From positions 22,382 to 86,381 of the forward strand of contig SUWB01000008.1 in the NCBI GenBank assembly GCA_015061745.1: a DNA stretch of 64,000 nt, in the 5' to 3' direction. The notes under the pieces are model-generated. The model saw only the letters and a list, made by a program, of their open reading frames with translations. It was not told the DNA's origin and did no database searches. The translations under genes and the position numbers were made by a program. This document shows positions 56,601 to 64,000 of this stretch, piece by piece. Each line of letters begins with the position of its first letter. The stretch's first letter is position 1. This DNA comes from Lentisphaerota bacterium (lineage in GTDB: Bacteria; Verrucomicrobiota; Lentisphaeria; Victivallales; Victivallaceae).

Positions 56601-58163
56601 ATGGAACCGGATTTGAAAAAAATCAGTGTCACAATATGGATTATTCTTGCGGGAATACTCCTTTATACCGCCACATTATGGCAGCGGCCTCTTTTTATTT
56701 TTGAATTTCCGAGCGAAGAAATCCTGTCAGGTTCTTCTCTGAAAGGTAATTTACTGCCCCTGTCACAGCATCTTGAGCTTTTTATCCTCAAAAATGCCGG
56801 CGGCGTTCCTTTCTGGAACCGGATTTTTACTGCACTTATGACCATTGCCGCAGGAGGAGTCCTTTTTCTTGCCGGCAGCAGAGGAGCTCTTGCCAACAGT
56901 GCCAAGGCCGGAGCTTTGATCTTTTTGCTTATGCCTGCGGTCTTTCTCTTTGGAACTTCCGCTTCTCCATACCTTCAGCAGGGCGCACTGCTCACAATAA
57001 CGCTGTTTTCTCTTTTTGCTTTTGCTGAAAGCACATCAAAAGGTAAACTTGCCCTCTGGGGAGCTGCCGGAATACTGGCCGTGACCGGTACACTCACGCT
57101 CTTTACGGCACCCTTGCTTTATCTGACAGCATTGGCCGTACTGCTGCTTTATCTGCTCTGCCGCCGGATATTTATTTCCGGACACAAACATTCCTCTTAC
57201 CTGGTTCTGCTTGCCTTTATTCCGGGAGCCTTCCTGCTTCCCGGTACAAATTGGCAAACCCTTCAGGTGCCGCCGGGAACGGTCAGCTTGAAATCGGTTG
57301 CCGCCCTGCTTTCGGCAGGCTGCTTTCCCTGGATCGTGCTTGTGCCATTTCTTCTTAAAAATTTCCGCGCCAGACTGCGGACGATTTCAAATGAACCTTT
57401 CACGTTGTTTTCTCTGATCGTTTTTCTCTGTTCTCTGGCTGGAATATTTTTCACCGGACTTTCCGGAGGGCTGTTCGCCGCAGCATTAGCCGGTCTGGCA
57501 ATTCTTATGGCCGCATTTATGGAAATGGAGTATTTGGAAAACGGTTCCCGAATTTTCAACACACTCCTGTGGGTCCTTGCCATTATCTTCTTTTCGGCAG
57601 CATTATTTCTGGGAGGATATGGGGCTCTGACTCTTTACACCAAGATGCTTCCTGCTTCCTGTAAAATTTTCACTCCCCGGGATGCCTGGGCATTGACGGC
57701 CCTGGTCCCCGCAGTCTCCGGGATCTGGTTCATTACAGCTGCCGGGGAAATGCTCCACAAGGAACGTAAATTCCTTGCTTTTTGTGCTGGAACGGCCTTC
57801 GTTCTTCTTGCTTTTCACGGCCTTGTCCCCCTCAAGATCGTAGAAAACAATGCTCCTGTGAAATTTCTGACGCAGGCCGTTTCTCCCCGCTTGCCCTTGT
57901 CGGCCCCGATTTACTGTGACAAAACTCTCCTGGTTCCGGCCAGTGGGGTTTTTGAAGCTGAAAGAATCAAATATCTCCCCTCTCCGGAGGACCTTGCACC
58001 TCTCAAATCCGCAGCAAAAGAAAAAAAGAGTTTCTGTGTTCTCACCCTGTCACGCAAGGTCAGCGATGCTTTGCCTTTTCCCAAAACCACAATCCGTTCC
58101 GGCAGATTCATCGCCGTTTTTTATAACATCGATTTCCCTGAAATGCGTGTGAGGAAACAATGA
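56601..58163 (+). CDS. ArnT/GT39-like multi-spanning membrane protein, degenerate paralog
   Basis: 520 aa from ATG 56601; the track's 56526 start lies in the leader hairpins. It has about ten hydrophobic helices and a soluble C-terminal ~100 residues. The N-terminal layout (TLWQRPLFIFEFPSEEIL) parallels the next protein (PAFFRPLAAPEEFRYAEM) but lacks the RYAE motif of the glycosyltransferase family. It is therefore probably a tandem paralog that has lost or changed activity. The gene overlaps 58160 by four bases. Confidence 0.6.
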   Translation: MEPDLKKISVTIWIILAGILLYTATLWQRPLFIFEFPSEEILSGSSLKGNLLPLSQHLELFILKNAGGVPFWNRIFTALMTIAAGGVLFLAGSRGALANSAKAGALIFLLMPAVFLFGTSASPYLQQGALLTITLFSLFAFAESTSKGKLALWGAAGILAVTGTLTLFTAPLLYLTALAVLLLYLLCRRIFISGHKHSSYLVLLAFIPGAFLLPGTNWQTLQVPPGTVSLKSVAALLSAGCFPWIVLVPFLLKNFRARLRTISNEPFTLFSLIVFLCSLAGIFFTGLSGGLFAAALAGLAILMAAFMEMEYLENGSRIFNTLLWVLAIIFFSAALFLGGYGALTLYTKMLPASCKIFTPRDAWALTALVPAVSGIWFITAAGEMLHKERKFLAFCAGTAFVLLAFHGLVPLKIVENNAPVKFLTQAVSPRLPLSAPIYCDKTLLVPASGVFEAERIKYLPSPEDLAPLKSAAKEKKSFCVLTLSRKVSDALPFPKTTIRSGRFIAVFYNIDFPEMRVRKQ

Positions 58164-59875
58164 AGAAGACTCTTTGCATTTTCTTATTTCTGGCAGCGGC
58201 TCTTTATCTGACTCCGGCTTTCTTCCGCCCCCTGGCGGCACCGGAGGAGTTCCGCTATGCTGAAATGGCCCGTGAAATGCTTGTCGGGGGAAACTACGTT
58301 ACGCCGACCTTGCTGGGAGGACGTTTGTTTGAAATGCCCCCTATGGCAAGCTGGTTGACAGCAGCAAGTTTCAACATCTTCGGATTCAATGGTTTTGCTG
58401 CACGTTTCTTTTCTCTCGCAGGAGCCTTGGGCAGTGCGCTGCTTCTTTATCTGTGGGGCCGCAGACAGACCTTGTCTCAAGCCTCCTCCTGCAACAGTGC
58501 GTTCCTTTATTTGAGCAGTACCGTGATCGTTGCAGCAGGCTCTATGGCAGCTCCGGAAATGATTTGGGGATTTTTCCTGACGGGAGCATTGGTATCTTTT
58601 GGAATTGCTGCCGAAAGCCGTTCCCCTGCGGAACGTTTTTTCTTTCTTGCCGGAGCCGGAATAGCTATGGGATGCGGATTCCTGACAAAAGGTTTTCTCG
58701 GCTTTGCATTGCCCCTTTTGGCTGTTTGCACCTGGCTGCTGTCCGGAAAACGCTGGAAAGAGTTTCTTTACCTGCCCTGGCTGCCCCTGGCGGCAGCGTT
58801 GCTCGTTGCTGCCCCCTGGGCATTGGCCATCCACAAAGCAGAACCGGACTTCTGGCACCAGTTTGCCATATACGGTGAATGGAGACGCTTCACAACCGTC
58901 GCTTCTTTCCCCTATTGGCTGCGCCTTGCCCTTTTGGCGGCGGGGTTGTTCCCCGGCATTTTTCCGGTATTGGCAGGCGTATTCCACCTGTCCCCGGAAG
59001 CCTGGAGGGAGTTCCGGCAATCCCAGACAGTTCGTTTATCTTTCTGCTTTCTGGCACTCCCGGTTCTGTTGCTTTTGCTGCCCTGGGGCGATCCTGTGAG
59101 CTGCCTGTACGCCTGTATCGCTCCTGCGGCAATGTTGGGAGCATTGCTTCTGGATAAGGCAGACTCCAACAAACTTTTCGCAAGCCTGCGCAAAAATACC
59201 ACAGTATTTGCCTGTCTCTTTATACTTGCGGGAGCTGCGGTTCTTTTGTCTGAACTTCTGTATTTGCTTGGGGGGACTGGGATTGTTTCTGTTCTGCCTC
59301 TGAAAGTTGCTGTTTGGGCTCCCTTTCTTACGACGGCGGCTCTGGGAATGGTGGTATCAGGAACTATTCTTTTCGTCAACCGCAAAAGCAAATTGCCTGA
59401 ACCGGAAAGTTTTTTCACCCTCTTTCCCATTGTCGCAGCAGTCTGTGTCGTTTTTTTCCCCGGATTTACCGCGCACAGCAAGCTGCCTGAGTATGAACTG
59501 CTCGACATCGCCAGTCAACTTTCAGCAGAAAAGATCCGCCACCCCCGGCTTCTTGCCGCCCCGGAACTGATGCACGCCGCCGCCTGGAGCTTCAAAGACA
59601 ATACGGTGCAAATCATCAACACCCCGGATGAATTGGAATACGGCCACCGCTATGCCCTCTCCCGGGGCGAACGTCCCTTGATGCTCACCTATGAACAGAT
59701 CAGTGCCCTGGTTAATAACTCCGGACGTAAAGAGGGGATACTGCTTCTGATGCGTAAAGACAATCTGTATAAACTGCCCGAAAAACTCCTGACAACCGGC
59801 AAAACATTTTCCACTGCGGGAGCAATCAGTGCAATCTACTACCCTGGAAAAGAGGATAAAAAGACTGAAAAATGA
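58160..59875 (+). CDS. ArnT-like (GT39/83-type) membrane glycosyltransferase
   Basis: 571 aa with about twelve TM helices. The first periplasmic loop has the family pattern PLAAPEEFRYAEMAREMLVGG...PTLLGGRLFEMPPMASWL, equivalent to DExRYA...P...KPPL.YW in ArnT and related lipid-A or protein glycosyltransferases; the first acidic pair is EE, not DE. The C-terminus is a soluble ~120-residue domain. It would transfer a sugar from a polyprenyl-phosphate donor to an envelope lipid or glycan. It overlaps both neighbours by four bases. Confidence 0.72.
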   Translation: MKKTLCIFLFLAAALYLTPAFFRPLAAPEEFRYAEMAREMLVGGNYVTPTLLGGRLFEMPPMASWLTAASFNIFGFNGFAARFFSLAGALGSALLLYLWGRRQTLSQASSCNSAFLYLSSTVIVAAGSMAAPEMIWGFFLTGALVSFGIAAESRSPAERFFFLAGAGIAMGCGFLTKGFLGFALPLLAVCTWLLSGKRWKEFLYLPWLPLAAALLVAAPWALAIHKAEPDFWHQFAIYGEWRRFTTVASFPYWLRLALLAAGLFPGIFPVLAGVFHLSPEAWREFRQSQTVRLSFCFLALPVLLLLLPWGDPVSCLYACIAPAAMLGALLLDKADSNKLFASLRKNTTVFACLFILAGAAVLLSELLYLLGGTGIVSVLPLKVAVWAPFLTTAALGMVVSGTILFVNRKSKLPEPESFFTLFPIVAAVCVVFFPGFTAHSKLPEYELLDIASQLSAEKIRHPRLLAAPELMHAAAWSFKDNTVQIINTPDELEYGHRYALSRGERPLMLTYEQISALVNNSGRKEGILLLMRKDNLYKLPEKLLTTGKTFSTAGAISAIYYPGKEDKKTEK

Positions 59876-60450
59876 GTAGCCTTTTTTGGAAATTTTTGAA
59901 AAACCCCCGGCAAGTAGGAGCCTGCTGTGCATCTTCGCCTGCACTGTGCCGTGAAATCACATCCGCCATTGGAGTTGAAAGCGCAGATCTTATTGCCGAA
60001 CTGGGTCCCGGCACAGGGGTCATCACCGAAGAAATTTGTTCAAAACTGAAACCGGGAGCAAAACTCGCCGCCGTTGAATTGGACGAAGCTCTGGCTAACG
60101 GCATTGAACGCCGCTTCAAAAATGTCACTGTTTTCAGGGGGTGTGCTTCTCAGCTGGATACAATGCTGAACTCCCGGGCCCTTCCCAAAGCTGACGTGGT
60201 CATTTCCGGTTTACCTTTTGCTATTTTTCCCGAGGAGCTTCAGGAAAAAATCCTGCGGGGGATCGTCCGCAGTCTCGTTCCCGGCGGCACCTTTGCCACA
60301 TTTGCTTATTTGCAGGGAGTGATCCTGCCTGCCGGAGTCCGGTTCCGCAGGAAATTGGAAAACACATTTCCTGAAGTCACCACCAGTCAAATCGTCTGGA
60401 ACAATATGCCGCCTGCATTTGTTTACAGATGCCGTAAGCTCGGAGAGTAA
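59872..60450 (+). CDS. Class I methyltransferase, phospholipid N-methyltransferase-like
   Basis: 192 aa. The N-terminus LFWKFLKNPRQVGACCASSPALCREI matches the start pattern of the PmtA-type phospholipid N-methyltransferase group. The SAM motif I is IAELGPGTGVIT, with ELDEALA as motif II and DVVISGLPFAIFP as motif IV. It resembles KsgA/PmtA enzymes. The substrate could be phosphatidylethanolamine; this is not proven. It lies between the glycosyltransferase gene and dut. Confidence 0.75.
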   Translation: MSSLFWKFLKNPRQVGACCASSPALCREITSAIGVESADLIAELGPGTGVITEEICSKLKPGAKLAAVELDEALANGIERRFKNVTVFRGCASQLDTMLNSRALPKADVVISGLPFAIFPEELQEKILRGIVRSLVPGGTFATFAYLQGVILPAGVRFRRKLENTFPEVTTSQIVWNNMPPAFVYRCRKLGE

Positions 60451-60454
60451 AAAT

Positions 60455-60892
60455 ATGGAATCAATCAAGATCGTAATGGCAGAAGGTTCTGAAGATCTTT
60501 TTCCCCGCAAAGCTCATTCCGGCGATGCCGCCTGGGATCTGCGGGCAAGAGTGGCTTTGGAACTGCCTGTCGGCCGCAGCACCCTTGTGCCGACAGGGGT
60601 TTTTATTGAACTTCCTGAGGATTACGAAGCCCAGATCCGCCCCAGGAGCGGTTTGGCTCTGAAACACGACCTGATGCTCACCAACTCCCCCGGAACGGTC
60701 GATTCCGGATACCGGGGCGAAGTGGGGGTTATTATGTACAACGGCGGCAGTGCCCCCTATAAAATCGAACGGGGTGACCGGATCGCCCAAATGGTCATCT
60801 GCAAACTGCCCGCAGTGACTTTGGAACTTTGTTCACACTTGAGTGATTCCGACAGAGGTACAGGCGGATTCGGAAGTTCCGGCAAAAACTGA
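60455..60892 (+). CDS. dut: Deoxyuridine 5'-triphosphate nucleotidohydrolase
   Basis: 145 aa from ATG 60455, four bases after the previous stop, with GGAG about ten bases upstream; the track's 60419 start lies in the previous gene. All five motifs of trimeric dUTPases are there: SGDAAWDLRA (1), PRSGLALK (2), GTVDSGYRGEVGV (3), RGDRIAQMVI (4) and GTGGFGSSG (5). It hydrolyses dUTP to dUMP and PPi. The tRNA-Leu gene lies only 12 bases downstream. Confidence 0.95.
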   Translation: MESIKIVMAEGSEDLFPRKAHSGDAAWDLRARVALELPVGRSTLVPTGVFIELPEDYEAQIRPRSGLALKHDLMLTNSPGTVDSGYRGEVGVIMYNGGSAPYKIERGDRIAQMVICKLPAVTLELCSHLSDSDRGTGGFGSSGKN

Positions 60893-60904
60893 ATTTTATA
60901 TTGT

Positions 60905-60990
60905 GCACGGCTGGCGAAATTGGCAGACGCAACGGGTTTAGGTCCCGTCGCCCTAAAAGCGTGTGGGTTCGAGTCCCACGCCGTGTACCA
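60905..60990 (+). tRNA. tRNA-Leu (anticodon TAG), CCA encoded
   Basis: 86 nt with a type II variable arm: acceptor GCACGGC/GCCGTGT (G-U at the first pair), anticodon stem ACGGG/CCCGT with loop TTTAGGT (anticodon TAG), variable arm, T-arm GTGGG-TTCGAGT-CCCAC, discriminator A and encoded CCA. It reads CUA/CUN leucine codons. No separate promoter fits in the 12-base gap, so it is probably processed from the dut operon mRNA. Confidence 0.95.
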
Positions 60991-61047
60991 TTTTCAGTAA
61001 AAGATATTGAGAAGGGAAAACTCCCCATACAGGGAACGCCTAAAAAA

Positions 61048-61082
61048 AAGGAGTGCTGCAAACATAAGGTGCAGCACTCCTT
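61048..61082. terminator. Bidirectional terminator after tRNA-Leu
   Basis: Perfect 12-bp stem AAGGAGTGCTGC (61048-61059) / GCAGCACTCCTT (61071-61082), with eight A on the left and CTTCTTT on the right. It separates the dut/tRNA operon from the convergent 61099 gene. Confidence 0.8.
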
Positions 61083-61098
61083 CTTTGTGAGAACTTTG

Positions 61099-61932
61099 TT
61101 AAAGGATAGTACGGGTACCCCGGTACCAATTCCAAAAGTTTTTCAGATATTCCACCTGCTGACGGTGGTCGGGGCGGCAGAAAAATCCGCTCTGCAAAGC
61201 ACACCAGCCGTCGATGCGGCCCTTGTCAAGTTCAGTGGCAATCTTTTCACACTGCAATATCATCTGATCCATAGGCTGAGCACCGCCCGCATCGCCGTAA
61301 GCGTGAATGAACTGGCCCTGAATAATATCTTTTTCAGGATAAGTCCGCCGGATCAAACGCACCTGATCTTCATAAAGGGCGTTCCAGAAGTAATCAGTTG
61401 AGTGCCAGGACCAGATGCTCAAACCGTCAAAGTCCTTGCGGCAGCTTTCAAGCCGGGTAAAATCCTGAGTTGTGTGATAATGAACGATGTAAAGTTTCAG
61501 ATCGGGATTGACATCCTTCATTGCAGCATTGATGACGTGCAGATCCTCATCGGTCATATTTTTGCTGGGCCCTTCGGGAGAACGGAAGTCATCCAGGATA
61601 GCCCCTTTGATATTGGGGAATTTGAGAGAAAGTTCAGCGATCTTTGCGGCAGACTCTTTGTAAAGCAGCTCCCAGTCTCCGGAGCCTTCGTAACCGTGTT
61701 CAATATGGGTAAGGCCGCAGAAAACAGTTTCAAACTCCTGAAGCCGCTCACATTTTTTCTCAGTGAGACAATCCATTGTATGCAGAGAATTCATCCAGCA
61801 GACATTGGTACAGTCCAGATAGTTGGCGGCAGTCTCAAGGCTGCAGGAGGTGGGGCCGTTGACAAAGAAAGCCTTGCCGGGAACTTCGTCGAGGGTATAT
61901 CCCCAGACCCAGAAGCGTTTATCTTTTTTCAT
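61099..61932 (-). CDS. Unrecognised protein, TIM-barrel-like
   Basis: 277 aa with no signal peptide; AAGGAGA lies five bases before ATG 61932. Regularly spaced hydrophobic strands resemble a TIM barrel: IKGAILDDFRSPEG, LKLYIVHYHTT, FDGLSIWSWHS, IIQGQFIHAYG, IDGWCALQSGFF. The acidic DDF and aromatic residues at strand ends are typical of glycosidase clefts, but I cannot assign a family. It is divergent from an AraC regulator, which may control it. Confidence 0.6.
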   Translation of the reverse strand: MKKDKRFWVWGYTLDEVPGKAFFVNGPTSCSLETAANYLDCTNVCWMNSLHTMDCLTEKKCERLQEFETVFCGLTHIEHGYEGSGDWELLYKESAAKIAELSLKFPNIKGAILDDFRSPEGPSKNMTDEDLHVINAAMKDVNPDLKLYIVHYHTTQDFTRLESCRKDFDGLSIWSWHSTDYFWNALYEDQVRLIRRTYPEKDIIQGQFIHAYGDAGGAQPMDQMILQCEKIATELDKGRIDGWCALQSGFFCRPDHRQQVEYLKNFWNWYRGTRTIL

Positions 61933-61968
61933 TTTTCTCCTTTTGTGTCATTTTCTTTGATTAAAGAA

Positions 61969-61996
61969 TTGCATTTTCTGTTGTATGTACTATATT
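61969..61996 (+). promoter_or_regulatory. Divergent regulatory region: promoter of the AraC gene
   Basis: TTGCAT (61969-61974), 16-bp spacer, TATATT (61991-61996) preceded by TAC. On the minus strand TATAAT (61994-61999) overlaps it and could serve the 61099 gene, but its -35 (ATTTAT) is weak, which fits an activator-dependent promoter. Confidence 0.5.
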
Positions 61997-62042
61997 ATAC
62001 ACTTGAAATCAAAAAAATAAATGTCATAAACGTGAAAAAAAT

Positions 62043-62813
62043 ATGTCAAATTCCACCACATTTGAAAATTTTTCTTTGCACATCCACATTACCCGTTATC
62101 TGAAAAGTGTCCAATGGGAATGCAATGAAGTGCTCCATCCCACCTGGTTCCTTTTCTGGAACCCTTCAGCGGGAGCCCGGATCATCTGCGGAAATCAGGA
62201 GTTTGAAATCACACCTGAATATGCTTTTCTCATCCCCGGATACACTGTCATTTCAGGCTTTTCCCAAAAGCCTTTTTCGCATCTCTACACCCATTTTTCC
62301 GTGGGAGCCCCTTTTGACACAGTAAAAAATCAAATTTTCCGTCTGCCCCCCGAACCGGCAAAACATTTCTTTGAAAACCACTTGTCCGCCCCTCCTTTTC
62401 AGCAGCAGCTCTACTGGCGGATCCTGATTCTGGAATACCTTGCCCTGCTGCCCAAAGAAGCCTTCGGCAGCACTCCTCAAACCGATCAGAGGATCCGCAA
62501 AGTCCTTGAATGGGCGGAAAAGCACAACTTTGTCAACATTGACAATGAACAGCTTGCCAAAACAGCAGGAATGTCCGTCAACAATTTCTACCGCTGTTTC
62601 CGCAGGGAACTGCAAATTTCTCCCAAACGTTATTTTTTGAGTATGAGACTGAACCGGGCAAGAAATATGCTGGCCTCAGGGAAAAAGGATATTGCAGAAG
62701 TTGCAAGAAGTTGCGGATTTGCCGACCGTTATCAATTTTCCAAAGCCTATAAACAATTTTTCGGCATCTCCCCGGGAGCATTTCGCCGCCATACAACAGA
62801 AACAGACAACTGA
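62043..62813 (+). CDS. AraC-family transcriptional regulator
   Basis: 256 aa. The N-terminal ~140 residues are a cupin-like sensing domain (FLFWNPSAGARIICGNQEFEI, FLIPGYTVISGFS, HLYTHFSVG). The C-terminal ~100 residues have two helix-turn-helices: NEQLAKTAGMSVNNFYRCFRRELQ and IAEVARSCGFADRYQFSKAYKQFFGISP, the AraC signature. The likely ligand is a sugar or derivative. It is divergent from 61099, and a DMT transporter gene follows on the same strand. Confidence 0.9.
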   Translation: MSNSTTFENFSLHIHITRYLKSVQWECNEVLHPTWFLFWNPSAGARIICGNQEFEITPEYAFLIPGYTVISGFSQKPFSHLYTHFSVGAPFDTVKNQIFRLPPEPAKHFFENHLSAPPFQQQLYWRILILEYLALLPKEAFGSTPQTDQRIRKVLEWAEKHNFVNIDNEQLAKTAGMSVNNFYRCFRRELQISPKRYFLSMRLNRARNMLASGKKDIAEVARSCGFADRYQFSKAYKQFFGISPGAFRRHTTETDN

Positions 62814-62837
62814 AACACAAATTTCGGCGGCCTGCCA

Positions 62838-62866
62838 TTGAATTATTCTCCTTCCAAAGATATATT
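62838..62866 (+). promoter_or_regulatory. Promoter of the 62917 transporter
   Basis: TTGAAT (62838-62843), 17-bp spacer, TATATT (62861-62866), about 50 bases before ATG 62917. Confidence 0.6.
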
Positions 62867-62916
62867 ATACGCAATACAATTTAAGAAAATAAACAAAAAG
62901 ATAGAATAATTGTTTT

Positions 62917-63855
62917 ATGAAAAGTGCACTGGGTTTGCTTTTGGGTTTTTTAGCCACCGCAGCGTGGGGAAGTTTTTATATCGTAGGCCGCTGGCTTTTC
63001 GGAGAGGAAGACGGGGGAAATCTCAATCCCTATCTTGCCAATCTGTTGAGATTTTCTCTGGCAGTTTGCACCCTGTCCCCCTTGCTTCTGATGCCGAAAA
63101 ACCGTACACTTATCAAGCGGGCCTTTGTCAAAGACTGGAAAATATTTCTTCTCATCGCCCTTGTGGGCATCGTTCTGGAAAGTTATTTCGTCCTCTACGC
63201 ATTGAATTTCACCACAGCCTCCCGCTGTTCCCTTATGGCCAACTGTTCTCCCATTGCCACAGTCATTCTGGCCTTTCTGCTGCTCAAGGAAAAAATGACG
63301 CCCAATGCGGTCATCGGTATGCTCATCGGTTTTGCCGGAATCATTCTCGCCGGCACAGCTCAGGGCGGCGATATCTATGCCGACACCGGCTGGCGTACCC
63401 TTATCGGTGACGGAATGGCACTGGCTTCAGGATTCTGTTGGGCCTTTTTCACGGTTTTCGGAGCTAAAGTCTCTGACGAATACGGCGGTCCTGTCAGTAT
63501 GTTCGTCTCTTTTGTGCTGGGGTGCGTATTGATGCTGCCGGTGGTCTGCCTGACCACAAGCATACAGGAATTTCAAGCTCTCACTCCCCGGATCTGGGGC
63601 GGATTTGTTTATACGGGCATTATTACTCTGGCCCTTGCCAATGCCTGTTGGTATGCGGCCCTCAAATATCTGAAACCCAGCGTACTGGGAGCTTTCGGAT
63701 ATCTTTCAGCCGCCATTACTTTCACACTCTCTGGCCTTGTTCTGAAAGAAAAGTTCAGCCTTCCCTTTATTATTGCTATCGCACTTGTTCTGGGGGGTAT
63801 GGCTCTGATGATGGCCCGTCCCGGCAAAGAGGAAAAAAAACCAAACAGAGAATAA
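62917..63855 (+). CDS. EamA-family DMT transporter
   Basis: 312 aa with ten TM helices in two EamA repeats: MKSALGLLLGFLATAAWGSFYIVG opens the first, and LIGDGMALASGFCWAFFTVFGAK the second. Each ends in the loop typical of the family (LLLKEKMTPNAVIG; LVLKEKFSLPFIIA). It is distinct from the two DMT genes at 7702 and 8608. Substrate unknown. No strong Shine-Dalgarno is seen. A group II intron end lies 20 bases after the stop. Confidence 0.85.
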   Translation: MKSALGLLLGFLATAAWGSFYIVGRWLFGEEDGGNLNPYLANLLRFSLAVCTLSPLLLMPKNRTLIKRAFVKDWKIFLLIALVGIVLESYFVLYALNFTTASRCSLMANCSPIATVILAFLLLKEKMTPNAVIGMLIGFAGIILAGTAQGGDIYADTGWRTLIGDGMALASGFCWAFFTVFGAKVSDEYGGPVSMFVSFVLGCVLMLPVVCLTTSIQEFQALTPRIWGGFVYTGIITLALANACWYAALKYLKPSVLGAFGYLSAAITFTLSGLVLKEKFSLPFIIAIALVLGGMALMMARPGKEEKKPNRE

Positions 63856-63874
63856 TCCCCTTCCCTCTTTTATA

Positions 63875-64000
63875 ATCGAGTAGGAGGCTGTCCATTATTT
63901 GGACAGCCGTCCTCTCACACCACCGTACGTGCCGTTCGGCATACGGCGGTTCAGTAACTTGAGTGCAGTTCATTATACCGGATGAAGATATCGTCATATC
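63875..64000 (-). mobile_element. Group II intron 3' end (domains V and VI), rest beyond the window
   Basis: Minus strand. Domain V is at 63919-63950: a 9-bp lower helix ACCGCCGTA/TACGGTGGT and an upper TGCCG/CGGCA hairpin with a 2-nt CG bulge. Domain VI follows (GGCTGTCC/GGACAGCC with AGGA/TCCT below), with an unpaired A at 63881 that fits the branch point, seven bases from a 3' end in GAT (63875). The orientation means the intron body and any reverse transcriptase gene lie beyond base 64000. The intron sits just downstream of the EamA gene. Confidence 0.8.

Noticed and set aside
58184-59020. 278-aa minus-strand ORF
   Set aside because: Antisense to the ArnT-like gene. It is rich in Gln/Arg/Lys/Gly as the complement of hydrophobic codons; no signature.
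61402-62103. 233-aa plus-strand ORF spanning 61099 and the AraC promoter
   Set aside because: It runs through the divergent promoter region and antisense to the 61099 gene, and lacks a ribosome-binding site.
63776-63997. 73-aa minus-strand ORF over the intron end
   Set aside because: It crosses group II intron domains V/VI and the end of the EamA gene in antisense. It is not a plausible protein.

Overview
The window looks like a chromosomal segment of an anaerobic, fermentative, polysaccharide-using bacterium of the Lentisphaerota (Victivallis-like). This is inferred from gene content, not from a search. The clues are pseudopilin genes carrying [16 protein letters not shown] motifs, very large secreted glycosidase-like proteins of unassigned family, a DUF4838-type protein, a secreted beta-helix protein, an Ech-type energy-converting hydrogenase, a V-type ATPase and several sugar-phosphate TIM-barrel proteins. 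Many genes are preceded by sigma70-like promoters whose -10 box is TATATT rather than TATAAT.

Layout. 1-2910: the 3' part of an ech hydrogenase operon (echB partial, echC, echD, echE, echF). 3090-7389: a pseudopilin gene with an inserted palindromic segment and a 1033-aa secreted protein. 7390-9735: a structured non-coding stretch and two convergent DMT-family transporters. 9664-17034: a radical SAM/B12 protein, an abundant-looking membrane-anchored protein of unknown function, and a sigma factor-TPR-NadE operon. 17086-21949: a second pseudopilin/secreted-protein pair. The pseudopilin contains three FTLIELLV motifs embedded in a hairpin-linker array. 22098-24713: a NahK-like sugar kinase and an AAC(3)/TIM-barrel fusion. 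24799-28864 (minus strand): a methyltransferase, a TIM-barrel isomerase and a polar amino-acid ABC transporter with a fused binding protein and permease. 28945-34464: an esterase, a SemiSWEET-like protein, a lipoprotein lipase-like hydrolase and an LRR-like protein. 34501-44607: a long operon of proA, ntpI, ntpK, a pseudokinase-TM-ankyrin protein, lplA, dapB and a ROK regulator. 44658-46956: tRNA-Lys, a GNAT acetyltransferase and a second proA. 47052-56370: secreted DUF4838 and beta-helix proteins, a metallophosphoesterase, a TIM-barrel isomerase and an XPB-like helicase. 56412-60990: two ArnT-like membrane proteins, a methyltransferase, dut and tRNA-Leu. 61099-63855: an unrecognised TIM-barrel-like protein divergent from an AraC regulator, then a DMT transporter. 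63875-64000: the 3' end of a group II intron on the minus strand.

How the genes fit together. Ech hydrogenase would couple ferredoxin oxidation to H2 evolution and ion pumping, and the V-ATPase to ion-coupled ATP turnover, as expected for a sugar fermenter. Secreted proteins would release glycans. The kinase, isomerases, ROK and AraC regulators and DMT transporters fit sugar uptake and use.

The most unusual feature is in the two pseudopilin genes. In both, a segment rich in perfect palindromes sits in frame between repeated copies of the FTLIELLV codons. In the second gene the FTLIE codons themselves form one of the palindromes of the array. Other points of note are a NadE whose glutaminase catalytic cysteine is glycine, a transmembrane pseudokinase with ankyrin repeats beside V-ATPase genes, and a possible attenuator in front of a transporter gene.
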